A DNA stretch of 43,494 nt. Origin: Eggerthella sinensis (GTDB lineage: Bacteria; Actinomycetota; Coriobacteriia; Coriobacteriales; Eggerthellaceae). Shown piece after piece: positions 40,523-43,494 of the stretch (positions are counted from its first letter, which is position 1; every line of letters begins with the position of its first letter). A model generated the notes under the pieces. That model saw only the letters and a program-made list of their open reading frames with translations. It ran no database searches and had not been told where the DNA came from. The stretch lies in the NCBI RefSeq assembly GCF_003339815.1, contig NZ_PPTT01000033.1, positions 1 through 43,494 of the forward strand. The letters are read 5' to 3'. Position numbers and translations under genes: made by a program.

Positions 40523-41503
40523 ATGAAGAAACATTCCAAGTCGCTGCGCACCCTTACCGCCGCAGCCATCATCGTCATCATCACGGTTGGGTTCGTCACG
40601 AACGTGGGATTGGGCACCATGTCGGCGCCGGGCATCGGGGACCTCTCCATCCTGTGCCCGCTGGGAGCGCTCGGCACCATGCTGGCCTCGAAGATGATGG
40701 TGCCGCGCGCCGTCATCTCGCTCGTGGCGATGGTGCTGCTCATCGTGGTGTTCGCCCGCGCGTTCTGCGGCTGGATGTGCCCCGTGCCTCTCGTGCAGAA
40801 GCTGCGCGGCGTGTTCTCGAAGGGAAAGAAACCGGAAGAAGCGACAGCTGCCGACGTGGCCGCGCCGCTGACGGAGGCCGAAACGGCGGCGCTTGCGTCC
40901 TCGTGCGACAAGGACGGCGCGGGCTGCGCCTCGTGTGCCGCGAAGCGGGGGGCGGCGCTCGACGCGCGGCACTTCGTGCTGGGCGGCGCGCTCGTGTCCA
41001 CGGTGGCCTTCGGCTTCCCGGTGTTCTGCCTCGTGTGCCCCATCGGTCTGACGTTCGCCACCATCCTGCTGGTTATCAACCTGTTCGCGCACGGCGACGT
41101 CACGTGGTCGCTCATCGTGGTGCCGGCCCTGCTCATTGCCGAGGTGCTGCTGTTCAAGAAGTGGTGTCACCGGCTGTGCCCGCTGTCGGCGTTCATGAGC
41201 CTCATCGCGAAGGCGAACAGGACGTTCGTGCCCACCATCGACGACGCGACGTGCCTGGAAACGGCGAAGGGCCGCACGTGCGGCGCCTGCGGCCGCGCTT
41301 GCGGCGAAGGCATCGACCCGCGGCATCCGCAGCTTTCGGAGGCGGCGTGGAGCGAATGCACGAAGTGCCGCGCCTGCGTGGACGCCTGCCCCACCAGCGC
41401 CATCACCATGCCGCTGCTGCCGAAGAAGCACGCGACGGAAGCGGCGCGCGTGCTGCCGGCCGACGAACGCGATGCGGGCGACATCGACGTCGCGCAACCC
41501 TAA
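40523..41503 (+). CDS. NapH-like membrane ferredoxin, quinol oxidase partner (2)
   Basis: A 326-residue membrane protein with about four to five hydrophobic segments and NapH motifs FCGWMCPVP, CLVCPIGLTF and KWCHRLCPLSAF, plus C-terminal CGACGRACGEG and CTKCRACVDACP. The loop after the first motif is enlarged (about 95-145) and carries an extra CDKDGAGCASC cluster-like group, paralleling the Cys-bearing loop of the paralogue at 8541. A 30-residue charged tail follows the last cluster. Role as for NapH: menaquinol oxidation feeding NapG. It is last in the operon and followed by a strong hairpin. Confidence 0.9.
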   Translation: MKKHSKSLRTLTAAAIIVIITVGFVTNVGLGTMSAPGIGDLSILCPLGALGTMLASKMMVPRAVISLVAMVLLIVVFARAFCGWMCPVPLVQKLRGVFSKGKKPEEATAADVAAPLTEAETAALASSCDKDGAGCASCAAKRGAALDARHFVLGGALVSTVAFGFPVFCLVCPIGLTFATILLVINLFAHGDVTWSLIVVPALLIAEVLLFKKWCHRLCPLSAFMSLIAKANRTFVPTIDDATCLETAKGRTCGACGRACGEGIDPRHPQLSEAAWSECTKCRACVDACPTSAITMPLLPKKHATEAARVLPADERDAGDIDVAQP

Positions 41504-41515
41504 CCCCTCCTCGTC

Positions 41516-41548
41516 GGGGGCCGGCCGCAGCTGCAGCGGCCGGCCCCC
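41516..41548 (+). terminator. Hairpin ending the TorD-NapGH operon
   Basis: Perfect 13-bp all-GC stem (41516-41528 with 41536-41548) and 7-nt loop, 12 bases after the NapH stop. No T-run follows, as for the other hairpins in this GC-rich DNA. Confidence 0.75.
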
Positions 41549-41562
41549 GCATGAACGGTTCT

Positions 41563-41612
41563 AAGCAGAAGGCGGCTCGGCAAGGGCTGCGGGGGCGAGC
41601 CGCCTTCTGCTT
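41563..41612 (+). terminator. Second strong hairpin before the helicase-like gene
   Basis: Perfect 17-bp stem (41563-41579 with 41596-41612), 16-nt G-rich loop, only 14 bases after the previous hairpin and 24 bases before the next start codon. It may be a second terminator or a leader hairpin that limits read-through into the helicase-like gene. Confidence 0.6.
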
Positions 41613-41636
41613 GCAACCGGCACGGGAAGGACCACC

Positions 41637-43439
41637 ATGATTGACACGTTTGCGCCTGAGGCGCTGCGCTTCCGCGGAAGCGCGCGCACGGGCAAAACCG
41701 CGCGCCTCGTCGAGCGCGTTGCCGCCTGCGCGGCGTCCGACGGACCGGAGAGCGTCGTCGCGTTCTGCGCCTCGCCGCAGGCGGCGCGCGCGTTCGAGCT
41801 GCGTCTGCAAGCGCGCCTGGGCGACGCGGCGCGCGCCGTGCGCGTTACCACGCCGCGCGCGTTCGCACTCGACGTGCTGAGCGGCGCCGACGCCGTTGCC
41901 CTCACGGGTCGCGATGCGCGCCTGCTGGTTCCGTTCGAGGAGAAGTTCCTGTTCGAAGACCTCATGGTGAGCGGCCTGCGCCCGAAGCGGCTGCGCGAGA
42001 TGCTCAAGTTCTTCCACCGCTCGTGGACCGAGCTCGCCGACGACGACCCCGCCTGGCTCATCACCGATCAGGAGACGAACCTGCACGCGCTGCTCAAAGA
42101 GAACCTCGCGTTCATGCGCGGCGTGCTCGAGCCGGAGGCGGCGAACCTCGCGGTGCGCGCTCTGCGCCAGGCACGCTCCCGCGACGAGGAGCGGGCGGCG
42201 CACGCGTTCGCGCATGTCGTCGTGGACGACTACTCGTGCTTGAGCCGCGCTTCGCAGATGATGACGGAACTGGTCGCCCGCACGAGCATTGCGGTGGCGG
42301 GCGATGCGACCGCCTGCGTGGAAGCGTTCGACTCCTACCCCTACGCCGCCGGGCTCGACGAGTTCGCGGAGCGCCATCCGAACGCGGAGCTTGTGGAACT
42401 TGAGGCGGCGGGCGAAGGCGCTGCGGAACGGACGCTTGCCGCCTCCGATGTTCTGAGCTGCGACGACCCCTCTGACGAGTTCGCGCGCGTGGCCGCCTAC
42501 GTGTCCGACGCCGTCGAAGCGGGCGTGCCCGCGTCCCACGTGGTAGTGGCCTCGCCGCATCCTGCATGGACGCGCGGCCTGATGGCGGCGCTTGACGCGC
42601 GCGACGTGCCGGCGGAGGCCCTGCCGAGCGAGCAGCCGCCGGCGCTGCGCGGCGACGTGCGCGATGACGCGCGCTGCGCGGCCGCGCGCCTGCTGACGGC
42701 GCTCGAGCTTGTGGCCGACCCCCGCAACGCCACGGCGTGGCGCTGCTGGTGCGGCTTCGGCGACTACCTGCTGAACAGCGCCGCGTTCGCGCATCTGCGC
42801 GCGCAGGGCCGCGGGCTCGTCGAGGCGCTTGCGGCGACCGAAGCGGACGACGGCGTCGTGGGCATGGCGCGCGTCGTCGCGGCGTACCAAGCGGGAACCG
42901 CGCTCATCGAGCACGCGAGCGGCCTCGCAGGTGCGCAGCTGCTCGACGAGCTCGCCCGCGCCGTCACCGATGGCGCCGAGCAGCACGCCCCCGACGCCAT
43001 CGTCTCGCTGTGCCTCGACGACGCCGCCGATGCTGCTGCCGATGCCGCCTCCATGGCGCGCCGTGCGCGTACCCGCCTGATGCTCCCCTGCCTCAACGAC
43101 GAGCACGCCGTTGCCGTCGTACCGTATCGCCAGATGATCGGCTTGTCCCCCGACGTGCTGGTGGTGGCCGGCTTCATGAACGGCTTCCTCCCCCGCCACG
43201 CCTACTTCGACGACACGACGCCGCCCGCAAAGCGCGCCCGCATGCTCGCCGAGGACGCCTCGGTAGCCCGCGCCCTCGCCGGCAAAGCGCCCCGACAAGC
43301 CGTCTCCTACTGCACCACCATCGACCTCGAGTCAGCCGGCCTGCTCGACCTCAAAATCAATCGCATAAGAATGAAAAAGGGAGTGAGACTGGCAACGATA
43401 TCCAAGAGCGTCCTGCTGGAGGAGATGGAGGAGAGGTAG
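41637..43439 (+). CDS. UvrD-like superfamily 1 helicase-related protein
   Basis: A 600-residue cytoplasmic protein. RGSARTGKTARLV (13-25) is a Walker A of the UvrD/Rep type; HVVVDDYSCLSRAS is a Walker B-like strand with Asp-Asp instead of the usual Asp-Glu; AGDATACVEAFDSY matches motif III. The C-terminal half keeps the strand VLVVAGFMNGFLPRH (motif V region), but the Arg motif normally near Thr-Arg-Ala is not recognisable. At 600 residues it is shorter than full helicases. It may bind or hydrolyse ATP with weak or no unwinding, or be half of a two-subunit nuclease-helicase whose partner lies beyond the window. GGGAAGGA precedes the ATG. A/T-rich codons at the very end differ from the rest. 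Confidence 0.7.
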   Translation: MIDTFAPEALRFRGSARTGKTARLVERVAACAASDGPESVVAFCASPQAARAFELRLQARLGDAARAVRVTTPRAFALDVLSGADAVALTGRDARLLVPFEEKFLFEDLMVSGLRPKRLREMLKFFHRSWTELADDDPAWLITDQETNLHALLKENLAFMRGVLEPEAANLAVRALRQARSRDEERAAHAFAHVVVDDYSCLSRASQMMTELVARTSIAVAGDATACVEAFDSYPYAAGLDEFAERHPNAELVELEAAGEGAAERTLAASDVLSCDDPSDEFARVAAYVSDAVEAGVPASHVVVASPHPAWTRGLMAALDARDVPAEALPSEQPPALRGDVRDDARCAAARLLTALELVADPRNATAWRCWCGFGDYLLNSAAFAHLRAQGRGLVEALAATEADDGVVGMARVVAAYQAGTALIEHASGLAGAQLLDELARAVTDGAEQHAPDAIVSLCLDDAADAAADAASMARRARTRLMLPCLNDEHAVAVVPYRQMIGLSPDVLVVAGFMNGFLPRHAYFDDTTPPAKRARMLAEDASVARALAGKAPRQAVSYCTTIDLESAGLLDLKINRIRMKKGVRLATISKSVLLEEMEER

Positions 43440-43494
43440 AGCGCTAGAGTCCCACGGTGCCCCTCGCCCCCTCCTTGCGCGCTCTTCCCCAGCC
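43440..43494. other. Window end, nothing recognised
   Basis: The last 55 bases after the helicase-like gene show no start codon with a ribosome-binding site and no hairpin. Confidence 0.5.

Overview
The window is GC-rich DNA of the Eggerthellaceae type (Coriobacteriia, gut Actinomycetota, most like Eggerthella). The evidence is indirect but consistent: a dense set of Tat-exported molybdopterin and flavin reductases, a hexaheme lipoprotein cytochrome paired with a separate flavoprotein subunit, and five membrane-embedded LuxR regulators (about 12 hydrophobic segments plus a C-terminal HTH), a combination typical of this family. No rRNA, tRNA, transposase, integrase or CRISPR locus is visible.

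Layout. 110-2009: an acidic unknown protein and a convergent flavodoxin/ferredoxin (EFR1-type) protein. 2191-6315: a cytochrome c / FAD reductase pair on the minus strand with a divergent membrane LuxR. 6427-7095: a cyclophilin-like protein. 7212-9434: a TorD-NapG-NapH operon without a catalytic subunit, convergent with another membrane LuxR (9444-10940). 11191-37154: four minus-strand reductase operons in series, each encoding a catalytic Mo subunit (A), a four-cluster Fe-S subunit (B) and an eight-helix membrane anchor (C). Operons 1-3 each have a divergent membrane LuxR gene upstream of A; operon 4 has a LysR gene instead. A polyferredoxin gene (31306-32490) lies downstream of operon 4. 38413-41503: a second TorD-NapG-NapH operon, headed by a protein with two similar winged-helix-like halves and preceded by a good sigma-70 promoter and a strongly structured leader. 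41637-43439: a divergent UvrD-like protein.

Inferred working model: the A subunits are exported folded with Mo cofactor after TorD-type proofreading and reduce substrates outside the membrane. Electrons pass from menaquinol through C and B. The NapGH pairs may offer another quinol-to-periplasm route, and each membrane LuxR probably senses the substrate of its neighbour. The substrates are unknown. Gut Eggerthella catechol dehydroxylases have this same A plus ferredoxin plus anchor organisation, so aromatic diet- or host-derived compounds are plausible, but the sequence alone does not show it.

Beyond the genes, four features stand out: a near-identical C gene in operons 1 and 2 while A and B have diverged; a hairpin element with a conserved G-rich loop and compensating stem changes downstream of all four C genes; paired direct repeats about 44-50 bp apart in the three A/LuxR promoter regions; and the structured leader at 38321-38397.
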